Shown here in pieces: positions 9,541-18,334 of a stretch of 64,000 bases of DNA. Source of the stretch: an uncultured Selenomonadales bacterium. GTDB lineage: Bacteria > Bacillota > Negativicutes > DSM-1736 > Dendrosporobacteraceae. The first letter of the stretch is position 1. Every line of letters starts with the position of its first letter. The notes below the pieces were generated by a model. It saw nothing but the letters and a program-made list of their open reading frames with translations. It searched no databases and was not told the DNA's origin. The stretch lies in the NCBI GenBank assembly GCA_946407015.1, contig CAMJML010000012.1:33759-97758 (forward strand), read 5' to 3'. Both the position numbers and the translations under genes were made by a program.

Positions 9541-9574
9541 CAAAATCCACTTTTCAGAAGTGGATTTTCTTTTG
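9541..9574 (+). terminator. Rho-independent terminator after sdaAA
   Basis: An 11-bp perfect stem (AAAATCCACTT and AAGTGGATTTT) with a 5-base loop is followed by CTTTTGT. It closes the pab-sda transcription unit. Confidence 0.85.
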
Positions 9575-9579
9575 TCCGA

Positions 9580-9608
9580 TTGTCAGATTTTTGAGGATGA
9601 GGTAAAAT
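9580..9608 (+). promoter_or_regulatory. Sigma-A type promoter for the exonuclease gene
   Basis: TTGTCA (9580-9585) and TAAAAT (9603-9608) are separated by 17 bases. They lie just after the sdaAA terminator and before the gene starting at 9671. Confidence 0.65.
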
Positions 9609-9670
9609 GGTACTGGTAAAGTTCACATAGAGAGAGGGGAATGGCGCAGTCTGCCGGGGTGTGCCTAATT

Positions 9671-10231
9671 ATGAATTTTGTTGCAATTGATTTTGAAACG
9701 GCGAATAGCAGTCGTTCCAGTGTCTGCAGTGTTGCTGTCGTCCGTGTTGAGAAGGGGAAAATAACCGACTCTTTTTATTCGCTCGTTTGTCCGCCGCATG
9801 TAAAATTTGATTATTGGAATACTAAAATTCACGGAATAACAGCAGAGGATGTTGTTGGACAGCCTAATTTTGCCCAATTATGGACGGCGTTAAGTCCTTA
9901 CTTACATAACCAGACGATTATAGCGCATAACGCTGCTTTTGATATTAGCGTATTGCGCAGTGTCTTGAGTGAATATCAATTACCGGCACCGGTTTTCCGG
10001 CATTTTTGCACAGTCAGCATGTCGAAAAAGATATGGCCCAATGTTGAAAACTATAAACTATCTACGCTTGCCAGATTTTTCGATATTCGTTTCGAGCACC
10101 ATCATGCATTGCACGATGCCCGGGTATGTGCAACATTGGCGCTTTTGGCTAATCAAGAAATTCAGGCTGAAAATATGGATCAGTTTATTGCTAAAGTCAA
10201 TATGAAGGTGCAGGAATTCAGGTCTGCCTAA
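9671..10231 (+). CDS. DnaQ-like 3'-5' exonuclease (DEDDh family)
   Basis: 186-aa stand-alone exonuclease-fold protein, similar to DNA polymerase III epsilon. The acidic motifs are ordered as expected: DFETAN at the very start (ExoI), IIAHNAAFDISVLRS (ExoII), and HHALHDARVCATLAL, the His/Asp ExoIII motif. ATG 9671 is chosen because it follows GGGGTG at good distance and begins MNFVAIDFETA, the usual family start. An ATG at 9641 would add ten residues with too short an SD spacing. It has its own promoter. Substrate (DNA, RNA or oligonucleotides) cannot be told from sequence; it is not fused to a polymerase or helicase. Confidence 0.85.
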   Translation: MNFVAIDFETANSSRSSVCSVAVVRVEKGKITDSFYSLVCPPHVKFDYWNTKIHGITAEDVVGQPNFAQLWTALSPYLHNQTIIAHNAAFDISVLRSVLSEYQLPAPVFRHFCTVSMSKKIWPNVENYKLSTLARFFDIRFEHHHALHDARVCATLALLANQEIQAENMDQFIAKVNMKVQEFRSA

Positions 10232-10301
10232 CCGAAAATCTGGTAGAAGTCAGACGACTTATCTTGCAGATACCGAATGAATTCAGGGATTTTTATAAAA
10301 T

Positions 10302-10344
10302 CCGTTTATGAAGTTTGTCAAAACTTGACAAACTCCATAAACGG
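10302..10344. repeat. Long dyad overlapping the valS promoter -35 box
   Basis: Two arms, 10302-10320 and 10326-10344, pair over 18 of 19 positions with one A/C mismatch. They separate AGTTTGTCA and TGACAAACT around a 5-base centre. The TTGACA -35 box of the valS promoter is inside the right arm. A smaller dyad (GGATTTT/AAAATCC, 10287-10303) abuts it. Confidence 0.8.
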
Positions 10345-10354
10345 GAAGTATATT
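10325..10354 (+). promoter_or_regulatory. Promoter for the T-box/valS unit
   Basis: A perfect TTGACA (10325-10330) and TATATT (10349-10354) are separated by 18 bases, with transcription expected to start about 10361. The T-box leader follows directly. The -35 box is embedded in a long dyad. Confidence 0.75.
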
Positions 10355-10370
10355 GTAATAGATAAACCTA

Positions 10371-10613
10371 GAGGCAATGAAGGGAAGAGTACACTAGGGC
10401 GGCTGTTCAGAGAAGGGATTCATCGGCTGGAAGATCCCGCGGTCAAACGAGTGGAAGGTCATCCTGGAGCTGTTGTGCTGATATTAGGTAGGTGCAACCG
10501 GAGTTGGCTCCGTTATAGCTGTAAAGTCCGGACAAGCCGCAGAGGTAGTCCGGAAAGTAAGGTGGTACCGCGGAAGCAAGCTCTTTCGTCCTTCGGGATG
10601 AAGGAGCTTTTTT
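10371..10613 (+). promoter_or_regulatory. T-box leader (valine), upstream of valS
   Basis: This fills the 408-base gap between the exonuclease gene and valS. The T-box proper is AAGGTGGTACCGCGG at 10559-10573. It is followed by a terminator whose alternative is the antiterminator. Upstream, GAAGGGAAGAGTACA resembles the Stem I K-turn region, and TCAGAGAAGGG with the GGGATT/GATCCC hairpin resembles the distal part of Stem I. Two GTC triplets followed by A (10442-10444 and 10458-10460) are candidates for the valine specifier; I cannot fix which without folding. Uncharged tRNA-Val should stabilise the antiterminator and allow valS transcription. An open frame spanning this RNA (10277-10615) is not a gene. 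Confidence 0.93.
10578..10613 (+). terminator. T-box leader terminator
   Basis: AAGCTCTTTCGTCC and GGATGAAGGAGCTT form an imperfect stem around a TTCG loop, followed by a run of six or more T. It is the regulated terminator of the valS leader. Confidence 0.9.
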
Positions 10614-10639
10614 AATTCGTTATTTTTAGGAGGATATCC

Positions 10640-13291
10640 ATGATGGAAGAAAAAAATATTTCAACAGTCTATGATCCCCAATCAGTTGAAAAGAAATGGT
10701 ATCAATTTTGGGAAGAGCAACAATTGTTTCATGCTGAGGTTGAACCGGATAAAAAGCCGTTTAGTATTGTAATACCGCCGCCGAATGTGACCGGGCAGCT
10801 CCATATGGGGCATGCGCTGGATAATACACTGCAGGATATTCAAATCCGGTGGCGGCGTATGCAAGGGTATAATACTTTGTGGATGCCCGGAACCGATCAT
10901 GCCGGTATTGCAACCCAGATCAAGGTGGAAGAAATGCTGGCACAGGACGGCCTGACCCGTTATGATCTTGGCCGTGAGGAGTTTATCAAAAAAGTATGGG
11001 AATGGAAACACCAGTATGGCAATCGGATTACCAGTCAGTTGAAGAGCTTGGGCGCTTCATGTGACTGGCAGCGTGAGCGTTTTACGATGGATGAGGGCTG
11101 CTCAAAGGCTGTTCGGGAAGTATTTGTCAGCTTATATGAACAGGGGCTGATTTATCAAGGCAACCGGATTACCAATTGGTGTCCGCGCTGCAATACCGCA
11201 TTAAGTGATATTGAGGTCGAGCATGAGGAAAAGCCCGGTAATTTATTTCATGTGCGTTATCAGGTTGAGGGCAGTGAAGAATATGTGACTGTTGCTACAA
11301 CCCGCCCGGAAACCATCCTTGGTGATACGGGTGTAGCCGTTCATCCTGAAGACGTCCGTTATCAGCACCTGATTGGCAAATCGCTGATTCTGCCAATTGT
11401 TGGCCGGCTGTTACCGATTGTTGGCGATGAATATGTTGATCCGTCTTTTGGTACCGGGGCTGTTAAAGTCACTCCGGCTCATGATCCTAATGATTTTGAA
11501 ATGGGGTTAAGGCACCAGCTTTCTGAGATTATGATTATGAATCCGGATGGAACGATGGCCGATAATGCCGGAAAATACGCCGGTATGGACCGTTATGAAT
11601 GTCGTAAAGCCTTGGTTGCTGACTTAAAAGAGCTTGGCTATCTGGTGAAGATTGATGAACATGCTCATGCTGTCGGGCATTGCCAGCGTTGTAATACAGT
11701 CATTGAACCAATGGTTTCTAAACAGTGGTTTGTTCGTATGGAGCCGCTAGCCAAACCGGCGATTGAGGCAGTGACATCAGGCAGCATTCAGTTTGTACCT
11801 GAACGTTTTACAAAGATCTACAGCAATTGGCTGGAAAACATCCGTGACTGGTGCATTTCCCGGCAAATCTGGTGGGGGCACCGCATCCCGGCCTGGTATT
11901 GCGGCTGCGGTGAAACCATCGTCTCGCGACAAGACATTACTGTTTGTCCAAAATGCGGCGGTGCTGTGGAGCAGGATCCGGATGTACTGGATACTTGGTT
12001 TAGTTCAGCCTTATGGCCGTTTTCAACAATGGGCTGGCCGGAAAATACACCTGAACTCAAGCAGTTTTACCCGACCAGTGTGCTGGTTACCGGTTACGAT
12101 ATCATCTTCTTCTGGGTGGCCAGAATGATTATGATGGGCCTGGCCTTCAAACAGGATATTCCGTTTAAGCATGTGTTTATTCACGGTCTTGTTCGTGATT
12201 CACAAGGGCGAAAAATGAGTAAATCGTTAGGCAATGGTATCGATCCTTTAGAGGTGATTGAAAAATACGGGGCCGATACCCTGCGGTTTATGCTGATCAC
12301 CGGGAATACGCCTGGTAATGACATGCGTTTTTACTGGGAAAGGGTAGAAGCTAGCCGGAATTTTGCGAATAAGCTTTGGAATGCTTCACGGTTTGTTTTG
12401 ATGAATTTAGCCGGCTTTGATCCTGGTTATCAGCCTGCTCCTGAGCAATACACCTTAGCCGACCAGTGGATTCTCAGCCGTTTTACCAAAACAGTCAGTG
12501 AAGTGACTCGCAACCTGGAACGGTTTGAACTTGGAGAAGCAGGCCGTGCTCTTTATGAATTTATCTGGAATGAATTCTGCGATTGGTACATTGAAATGGC
12601 TAAGAGCAGATTATATAACAAAGAAGATGTAGCTAGCCGGGCAACCGCGCAGTTTGTTCTTTGGACTGTGCTGCAGGACACACTAAAATTACTCCACCCA
12701 TTCATGCCGTACATCACTGAAGAGATTTGGCAACATTTGCCGCATGAAGGGGTTAGTATTATGGTTTCCGTTTGGCCGGCAGAGCGGAAAAGCCTGATCA
12801 ATGCTCAGGCTGAACAAAACATGAACGCGATTATGGAAGCCATTAAGGCCATTCGTAACTTGCGGGCGGAAGTGAACGTACCTCCTGGCAAGAAAAGTGA
12901 AGTGCTGCTGAAAATTGCCACACCGGAATTGCAAGCCGTATTTTCCGAAAACAGTCAATATTTACGCTCGCTGGCGGCTGCAGAACCGATCGTTATCTTG
13001 TCCGCACAAGCTGAAAAGCCGGAGAATGCTATGACGGCGGTTACGAACGGTGTTGAAATTTACCTGCCGCTTAGAGGGCTCATTGATGTTGAAAAAGAAA
13101 CGGCCCGTTTGAATAAAGAAATGGATTCATTAAATAAGGAATTGGCCCGAATCAGCGGGAAGTTGGCCAATCCAGGATTTGTTGCCAAAGCACCGGCCGA
13201 TGTGATTGAAAAAGAACAGGCCAAACAACGGGAGTATGAGGAAAAAAGAGTGGCGATTACTGAGCGCCTGGCTTATTTGGCCAGTTTATAG
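10640..13291 (+). CDS. valS: Valyl-tRNA synthetase
   Basis: 883 aa class Ia synthetase charging tRNA-Val. The HIGH-type motif is in [17 protein letters not shown], the KMSKS motif in [14 protein letters not shown]. Between them is the editing (CP1) domain with [29 protein letters not shown] and paired CxxC patterns in the second half are zinc-like. The C-terminal 70 residues ([20 protein letters not shown]) form the coiled-coil arm typical of ValRS. The ATG follows AGGAGGATATCC. Control is by the T-box just upstream. folC follows after 11 bases and is likely cotranscribed, an order common in Firmicutes. Confidence 0.98.
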   Translation: MMEEKNISTVYDPQSVEKKWYQFWEEQQLFHAEVEPDKKPFSIVIPPPNVTGQLHMGHALDNTLQDIQIRWRRMQGYNTLWMPGTDHAGIATQIKVEEMLAQDGLTRYDLGREEFIKKVWEWKHQYGNRITSQLKSLGASCDWQRERFTMDEGCSKAVREVFVSLYEQGLIYQGNRITNWCPRCNTALSDIEVEHEEKPGNLFHVRYQVEGSEEYVTVATTRPETILGDTGVAVHPEDVRYQHLIGKSLILPIVGRLLPIVGDEYVDPSFGTGAVKVTPAHDPNDFEMGLRHQLSEIMIMNPDGTMADNAGKYAGMDRYECRKALVADLKELGYLVKIDEHAHAVGHCQRCNTVIEPMVSKQWFVRMEPLAKPAIEAVTSGSIQFVPERFTKIYSNWLENIRDWCISRQIWWGHRIPAWYCGCGETIVSRQDITVCPKCGGAVEQDPDVLDTWFSSALWPFSTMGWPENTPELKQFYPTSVLVTGYDIIFFWVARMIMMGLAFKQDIPFKHVFIHGLVRDSQGRKMSKSLGNGIDPLEVIEKYGADTLRFMLITGNTPGNDMRFYWERVEASRNFANKLWNASRFVLMNLAGFDPGYQPAPEQYTLADQWILSRFTKTVSEVTRNLERFELGEAGRALYEFIWNEFCDWYIEMAKSRLYNKEDVASRATAQFVLWTVLQDTLKLLHPFMPYITEEIWQHLPHEGVSIMVSVWPAERKSLINAQAEQNMNAIMEAIKAIRNLRAEVNVPPGKKSEVLLKIATPELQAVFSENSQYLRSLAAAEPIVILSAQAEKPENAMTAVTNGVEIYLPLRGLIDVEKETARLNKEMDSLNKELARISGKLANPGFVAKAPADVIEKEQAKQREYEEKRVAITERLAYLASL

Positions 13292-13302
13292 GATTGAAGC
13301 CG

Positions 13303-14607
13303 ATGATGACATACGATGAAGCTTTAACGTATCTTGACAGTTTAAACAAATTTGGAATTCGCCTAGGCTTGGAGCGAATTAAGCGGCTTTTGGAACTGAT
13401 GGGCAACCCTGAACGTTCCTATAAAACCATTCATGTTACCGGCACCAATGGCAAAGGTTCGACAACCGCTATGCTGGCGGCCATTTTGCATCGTTCCGGA
13501 ATTAGGGCGGGGATGTATACTTCCCCGCACCTTATAGATTATACCGAGCGGATTTGCATTAATACCGAGGATATTAGACAAGCGGCTTTTGCTCGGGCCA
13601 TTGAGACAACCCGATATTTTGTTGACCAGCTGATTGCTGAAGGCGGGGAAAGTCCAACTCAGTTTGAGGTTTTGACGGCAGCGGCGTTTCATTACTTTGC
13701 AACGGCTGAAGTGGAATATGCGGTGATTGAAGTTGGCCTTGGCGGTCTTCTCGATTCTACTAATGTGATTATCCCGGAAGTTGCCGTTATTACGAATGTT
13801 GCGATGGAACATGCCGATCGTTGTGGCGGGACTTTGCTGTCGGTGGCCGAACATAAGGCCGGGATTATCAAGCCTAAGATTCCGGTTGTTACGGCCGTCA
13901 GTCCTGAGGTCTTCCCGGTCGTTGAGGCCAAGGCCGATCAGGCAGGAGCTTCCCTTTTCTTACTGGGACGTGATTTTACTTGCCATTCTGACGGTGTTGC
14001 CGACCATCAACAAATCATTACATTTCAATCCGCCTTATTTGGGCAGGTCGGTCCGACACCAGTAAACCTGTTAGGGAGTCATCAAGTGAGCAACAGTGCC
14101 CTGGCGATTATGGCAGCGCTGTTATTAAGCCGTAATGAGGCCCGCATAACCCATGCTTCTATTCAAGCCGGGCTTGGTTCTGTAGTTTGGCCCGGACGTT
14201 TTGAAGTCATCCCCGGAAAACCGCTTATTGTGATCGATGGTGCGCATAACCCGGCGGGTGCAGAGGTGTTGCGCCTGAATTTGGATCGTGCATTTCCTGA
14301 ACAATCCATTGTCTTTTTAATCGGCATATTGCAAGACAAGGATATCGGCGGAATTGTCAGCACTCTGATTAGGCCGTATGACCGTGTTGTTGTCACATCT
14401 CCGGATTCCGACCGAGCGGCACAGCCGGAATTGGTGGCTGACTTGATTGAGGCGGAATATGTAGAGAGTGTGGCCACTATTGAAGACGGGATTGCTCAAG
14501 CAATTCGCCTGGCTGGACCGGATGGAATTGTCTGTGTTGCCGGCTCGTTGTATTTAATTGGCTATGCCCGACATATAATATACAATAGACAAAAAAAATA
14601 TTGCTAG
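13303..14607 (+). CDS. folC: Folylpolyglutamate synthase/dihydrofolate synthase
   Basis: 434 aa Mur-ligase-family enzyme that adds glutamate to folates (and to dihydropteroate when bifunctional). The ATP-binding P-loop is HVTGTNGKGSTTAMLAAIL at about residues 45-63. VIEVGLGGLLDSTNVI and VIDGAHNPAGAEVLRLNL are family hallmarks. A TTG at 13294 is in frame but sits too close to the AGGA; ATG 13303 has better spacing. It shares the valS transcript and links functionally to the folate genes at the start of the window. Confidence 0.95.
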   Translation: MMTYDEALTYLDSLNKFGIRLGLERIKRLLELMGNPERSYKTIHVTGTNGKGSTTAMLAAILHRSGIRAGMYTSPHLIDYTERICINTEDIRQAAFARAIETTRYFVDQLIAEGGESPTQFEVLTAAAFHYFATAEVEYAVIEVGLGGLLDSTNVIIPEVAVITNVAMEHADRCGGTLLSVAEHKAGIIKPKIPVVTAVSPEVFPVVEAKADQAGASLFLLGRDFTCHSDGVADHQQIITFQSALFGQVGPTPVNLLGSHQVSNSALAIMAALLLSRNEARITHASIQAGLGSVVWPGRFEVIPGKPLIVIDGAHNPAGAEVLRLNLDRAFPEQSIVFLIGILQDKDIGGIVSTLIRPYDRVVVTSPDSDRAAQPELVADLIEAEYVESVATIEDGIAQAIRLAGPDGIVCVAGSLYLIGYARHIIYNRQKKYC

Positions 14608-14614
14608 GTATAAT
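14586..14614 (+). promoter_or_regulatory. Promoter at the folC 3' end for the O-antigen-ligase-like gene
   Basis: TAGACA (14586-14591) and a perfect TATAAT (14609-14614) with 17-base spacing overlap the last codons of folC. The gene starting at 14669 lies downstream. Confidence 0.65.
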
Positions 14615-14668
14615 GAAAAGTGGTGCTATTTATTAGCCAAGCCAAATAATTTTAAATAGGGTGAAATA

Positions 14669-15946
14669 GTGCGTATATCTTATCAGACAACCCGCATTCA
14701 ATATTTTTTAGACTTAATCATTGAGCACTGCATCTTAGCGGTGGCCTTTTTTTTGCCATTGTCCATTGATGCGACAACCGTTTTTTTAATGGCCGGAGTT
14801 GGTGCCTGGTTAAGTAAAATGCTGATTAGCCGGAACTTTGCGTTGAAAAGAAGTCCATTTGATATTTTTATTGCTGTTTTTATTGTCATTTCAGCGGCTT
14901 CAATTTTGGTTTCCCCTGACCGTGATTTTAGTTTTTATAATTATTATCATTTAATGGGACGATACATATTTATTTATTATCTAGTCATTAATAATATTCA
15001 TTCCGTTGAACAAATCAAGCGATTGGTCTGGGCGGTTCTGGCATCGGCTGGAGTGGTGACTGTATATGGATTTTATCAATATTTCCATGGCGTTGATATT
15101 TCGGCTTTTCAGTGGGTGGATGGCGAACAATTCCCGGATCTAAAAGTTCGTGTATTTTCAACGTTGAAAAATCCGAATTTACTGGCTGGATTTTTGGTTA
15201 TGATTATGGCATTAGCCTGCGGACTAGGTTGTAAAGCGCAAAAAATGAGAAGCCGCTTGCTGTTTTTAGGCTTATTCATTTTATTTGGTGTATGCCTGGG
15301 GCTGACCTATTCACGTGGGGCCTGGATTAGTGTGGCCTTTGTCATTGGACTTTATGGCGTCCTATATAATAAGCGGATATTATGGCTGTTGCTCTTAGTT
15401 CCGATTGCTTTATTCCTGGTTCATGATGGTTTTACCGAGCGCTTGTTGTCCATCTTTAATCCTACCGATACATCGTCTACCTTGCGGATTGCTTTATGGG
15501 AAAGCACGATTGCCATGATTACCGATAAACCGCTGCTTGGAATTGGCTGGGGAGCATATTGGCTGGTTTATCCTGAGTATGATTTTTTTATTCAGGATAC
15601 ATCCACAACCATTTTTCATGCTCATAATATGTATTTAAATATTGCAGCTGAAATTGGCATTCCCGGGCTTATTGTCTTTTTAGTGATTATGATCGGTCAT
15701 ATCCGTACGGCTTTAACGGCAATTTATGAAGTAAGAGAACGGTGGCTGGTTGGTTTACTGCTAGGGCTTTCATCAGCGCTGCTGGGGATTGCCATCAATG
15801 GCTTTACCGACTTTATTATGTTTAATATTCAAATGTCCATGTTGTTTTGGCTTTTTAATGCCATGATTATTGTTGTTTGGCAATATTGCTGCCAGGTGCA
15901 AAGTGGCGTAACGTTTACAAAAAAAATCGAAATCAGGCAGGAATAA
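14669..15946 (+). CDS. O-antigen ligase/polymerase-like membrane protein (Wzy_C family)
   Basis: 425 aa polytopic inner-membrane protein with roughly ten to twelve hydrophobic segments. A large extracytoplasmic loop (about residues 255-325) contains the family-type LRIALWESTIAMITDKPLLGIGWGAYW and FHAHNMYLNIAAEIGIPG. GLTYSRGAWI at about residues 212-221 is the other recognisable motif. Members transfer or polymerise undecaprenyl-linked glycans. A lipopolysaccharide role fits the diderm cell envelope of Negativicutes, but this is inference. The start is GTG behind AGGGTGAA. It stands alone, not in a polysaccharide cluster, so substrate is unknown. Confidence 0.75.
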   Translation: MRISYQTTRIQYFLDLIIEHCILAVAFFLPLSIDATTVFLMAGVGAWLSKMLISRNFALKRSPFDIFIAVFIVISAASILVSPDRDFSFYNYYHLMGRYIFIYYLVINNIHSVEQIKRLVWAVLASAGVVTVYGFYQYFHGVDISAFQWVDGEQFPDLKVRVFSTLKNPNLLAGFLVMIMALACGLGCKAQKMRSRLLFLGLFILFGVCLGLTYSRGAWISVAFVIGLYGVLYNKRILWLLLLVPIALFLVHDGFTERLLSIFNPTDTSSTLRIALWESTIAMITDKPLLGIGWGAYWLVYPEYDFFIQDTSTTIFHAHNMYLNIAAEIGIPGLIVFLVIMIGHIRTALTAIYEVRERWLVGLLLGLSSALLGIAINGFTDFIMFNIQMSMLFWLFNAMIIVVWQYCCQVQSGVTFTKKIEIRQE

Positions 15947-16003
15947 TCTTCTGGGACAAGAATTAAGTCTCTTAAGAACAATCGTATAGCTTTGTGACAA
16001 CAT

Positions 16004-16027
16004 AAGGGCCATTGTGCCCTTTATTCT
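16004..16027 (+). terminator. Weak terminator after the O-antigen-ligase-like gene
   Basis: AAGGGC and GCCCTT form a 6-bp stem with a 6-base loop, followed by TTATTCTTT. It separates the upstream gene from the hydrogenase locus. Confidence 0.5.
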
Positions 16028-16110
16028 TTATCTACCCATAGTGCTTTTCGGAACGTTTTCTCTCGGATAAGCTGCTGTTTGACAGCTGGCTAAGAGGAGT
16101 TTAGCTATAT

Positions 16111-16119
16111 TGGTATAAA
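16111..16119 (+). promoter_or_regulatory. Possible extended -10 promoter of the hydrogenase locus
   Basis: TGGTATAAA (16111-16119) has the TGn extension of a -10 box, with no convincing -35 at 17 bases. A TTGACA at 16079 lies too far away (29 bases). It is the only promoter-like signal I see before the locus. Confidence 0.4.
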
Positions 16120-16154
16120 TAGTAAGAAATGGGTCGCAGAGGAGGTTTTTGCTT

Positions 16155-16547
16155 GTGAAACTTTCGGAAGTAGTGCATACTCTACAGGCTGAGGTTTTAT
16201 GCGGCGAAGAGTGGTTAGACTGTGAAATTGATACGATTTGCGGAGCCGACTTGATGAGTGATGTGCTGGCTTTTGCAACAGGACGAACCATATTGCTTAC
16301 CGGATTGACCAATATCCAAGTTGTCCGTACCGCATTCTTAAGTGACCTTGTCGGTATTGTATTCATCCGAGGGAAAAAACCTGGGGCTGATATTATCGCT
16401 ATGGCTGCAGAGAAAGGTATTCCCCTAATGGCCACAGCTTATCCAATGTATGAAGCGTGTGGCCGTTTATATTTTAGACAAACTCAAGAACCGAAGAGGT
16501 GTGGTGATCAAGTTGAAAGACAATCAAAAAATTTTGCTCGAGTTTAA
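16155..16547 (+). CDS. DRTGG-domain protein
   Basis: 130 aa. The body resembles the DRTGG domain (the HPr-kinase N-terminal-like fold often found with CBS domains or beside Fe-hydrogenase genes): MKLSEVVHTLQAEV, GADLMSDVLAF, LTGLTNIQVVRTAFLSDLVGIVFIRGKKP, and the ending YEACGRLYF. GTG 16155 follows GGAGGT at 8 bases. The last 30 residues (after RLYF) have no family character and overlap the next gene by 44 bases, longer than usual overlaps, so a small indel or a true extension is possible. It is probably the first gene of the hydrogenase locus. Biochemical role unknown; a ligand-sensing or regulatory role is inferred from neighbours. Confidence 0.75.
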   Translation: MKLSEVVHTLQAEVLCGEEWLDCEIDTICGADLMSDVLAFATGRTILLTGLTNIQVVRTAFLSDLVGIVFIRGKKPGADIIAMAAEKGIPLMATAYPMYEACGRLYFRQTQEPKRCGDQVERQSKNFARV

Positions 16548-16941
16548 CCTGGCCGGTTCCGCTTTTGATTTGGCTGGTGAAGCCTCAAGCAAAATTAAGC
16601 GCGTGCTTCAGCAAATTGGTGTAGCCACAGAGGTCATTCGCCGGATTGCCATCAGTTCTTATGAAGCTGAAATGAATGTGATCATTCATGCTTGTTGCGG
16701 GGTCATGCGGGCCGAAATTTATCCTAACCGTACGGAAATCCAGGTAGAAGACCAAGGCCCGGGTATTGCAGATATTGCATTAGCCATGCAGGAGGGGTTT
16801 TCAACAGCTCCCGATTTTGTACGCGAAATGGGCTTTGGCGCTGGGATGGGACTGCCTAATATGGTAAGGTGCAGTGATCAATTTGATATTCAATCCCAAA
16901 TTGGCAAGGGAACGACTGTGCTTATGGTGATCAACCATTAA
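16504..16941 (+). CDS. RsbW/SpoIIAB-like HATPase (anti-sigma-factor-type serine kinase)
   Basis: About 145 aa GHKL ATPase without a histidine-kinase dimerisation domain. The N-box EAEMNVIIHA, the G1 box VEDQGPGIAD and the G2 box GAGMGLPNM are all present, so ATP binding is expected. Relatives phosphorylate anti-sigma antagonists (STAS proteins) or bind sigma factors; none is visible nearby, so its partner is unknown. The start is uncertain: GTG 16504, GTG 16501 or TTG 16513 are in frame, and all overlap the DRTGG gene. Lying between a DRTGG gene and a sensory-type hydrogenase homologue, it may read out redox or H2 status. Confidence 0.78.
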   Translation: MIKLKDNQKILLEFNLAGSAFDLAGEASSKIKRVLQQIGVATEVIRRIAISSYEAEMNVIIHACCGVMRAEIYPNRTEIQVEDQGPGIADIALAMQEGFSTAPDFVREMGFGAGMGLPNMVRCSDQFDIQSQIGKGTTVLMVINH

Positions 16942-16993
16942 ATAGACGACTGGTAATGGGGTACTTAATTTATTGGATGTGTGGTGAATCGCG

Positions 16994-18322
16994 GTGAATG
17001 ACTATTTTCACTCCGTTCGATTAATCAGCAATCGCTGTAAAGGGTGTGTAAGCTGTGCCAAGCGCTGCCCGACAGAAGCCATTCGAATACGCAGCGGGAA
17101 AGCTCAAATTATAGAATCTCGCTGTATTGACTGCGGAGAATGCATCCGCCGGTGTCCAACTCATGCCAAAACGGCGGTTACCGATCAGTTGGCTGATCTT
17201 GCCGGATATGCCTATAATGTCGCTTTGCCGGCACCGGCTCTCTATGCCCAGTTTTCTGCCGAAATCAGCATTAATGAGATTTTGGCCGGTTTACTGAAGC
17301 TGGGATTTGATGAGGTCTTTGAGGTGGCTCAGGCTGCTGAACTGGTGTCTGTGGCTATTCATGACTATATGGACCGGCCGGAAAGGCTAAGACCGGTCAT
17401 CTCTTCAGCTTGTCCGGCCGTTGTACGGTTGATCCAGGTCAAGTTTCCTGAACTGATTGAGCATTTGCTGCCTTTTAATGCACCAGTCGAAGTGGCTGCC
17501 CGGATTGTCAGACAAACTTGCAGTCAGAAGCTACATTTAACGCCTGATCAAATCGGTATTTGGTTTATTACTCCGTGTCCGGCCAAAATGACTGCAATTA
17601 AGCAGTCTAATGATTTAAAGTCTGCCATTTCAGGAGCGATTGGAATTTCAAAAATCTATAGTGATTTGCTGAAGGCCATACCGTCAATCAGTTCAGAACA
17701 TACGGTCTTACAGAAGTCGACCTGGCAGGGGATTGGCTGGGCTATGGCAGGCGGCGAGAGCGGTAGCCTTCATGAATTAAACACCTTGGTAGTTTACGGC
17801 ATTCATAGTGTCAGCAATGCTTTGGAGCAAGTGGTGATGGGGAAACTTTCCGGACTGGATTATATAGAAGCTCTTGCCTGTGCGGGTGGCTGTATTGGCG
17901 GTGCGCTTAATGTTGAAGACCGGTTTGTTGCCGAACACCGCATGAAACAGCGTAAACGGAAAATGCCGTTTGGTCAGAAACGGACATTGCAAGACAAACC
18001 AACCGGTTATGAGCAAGAAGTATTGATTAGAAGCAAACAGCACGCGGTAGAGCCGAAGCCTGTGCTGCGGCTGGATGAAGATATTATCAAAGCCATGTCT
18101 AAAGTTGAAGAAATTGAAGCAATGATGAAACGGTTACCGGGTTTTGATTGTGGTTTGTGCGGTTCGCCCAGTTGTTATACGCTGGCGCAGGATATTGCTC
18201 AAGGGATGGCCAGTGAAACAGACTGCATTTTTAAATTGCGGGAAAAGGTCCGGGATTTGGCTCAAACCATGATTGAACTTGCTAATAAATTACCACCGTC
18301 ACTGGATAAAGATACGAGTTAG
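16994..18322 (+). CDS. Sensory-type [FeFe]-hydrogenase-like iron-sulfur protein
   Basis: 442 aa. Order: two [4Fe-4S] clusters (Cys 15/18/21/25 and 44/47/50/54); an H-cluster-type domain (about 75-305); a linker with many Lys/Arg; and a C-terminal four-Cys Fe-S motif (Cys 386/389/394/411, ARC/PF04060-like). H-cluster motifs are SSACPAVV (Cys 140), ITPCPAKMTAI (Cys 195) and ACAGGCIGGAL (Cys 296 and 300). The position before Cys 140 is alanine; in catalytic enzymes this residue is a proton-relay cysteine, and its loss is known in sensory HydS-type proteins. No PAS, kinase or phosphatase domain is attached. GTG 16994 begins a short MNDYF N-terminus. It likely senses H2 or redox state rather than turning over H2 fast. 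Confidence 0.8.
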   Translation: MNDYFHSVRLISNRCKGCVSCAKRCPTEAIRIRSGKAQIIESRCIDCGECIRRCPTHAKTAVTDQLADLAGYAYNVALPAPALYAQFSAEISINEILAGLLKLGFDEVFEVAQAAELVSVAIHDYMDRPERLRPVISSACPAVVRLIQVKFPELIEHLLPFNAPVEVAARIVRQTCSQKLHLTPDQIGIWFITPCPAKMTAIKQSNDLKSAISGAIGISKIYSDLLKAIPSISSEHTVLQKSTWQGIGWAMAGGESGSLHELNTLVVYGIHSVSNALEQVVMGKLSGLDYIEALACAGGCIGGALNVEDRFVAEHRMKQRKRKMPFGQKRTLQDKPTGYEQEVLIRSKQHAVEPKPVLRLDEDIIKAMSKVEEIEAMMKRLPGFDCGLCGSPSCYTLAQDIAQGMASETDCIFKLREKVRDLAQTMIELANKLPPSLDKDTS

Positions 18323-18334
18323 AGAGGGGTTAGC

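Noticed and set aside
10311..10335. Rex operator at the valS promoter
   Set aside because: The half-sites TTGTCAA/TTGACAA look right, but the spacer is 3 bases instead of 4, and the dyad extends well beyond a Rex site. Listed as a dyad only.
10277..10615. 112-codon open frame upstream of valS
   Set aside because: It spans the T-box leader, including its terminator. There is no ribosome-binding site, and the protein has no family character.
16079..16111. TTGACA with TATATT as a promoter for the hydrogenase locus
   Set aside because: The spacer is 21 bases, too long for normal sigma-A use. The extended -10 at 16111 was preferred, with low confidence.
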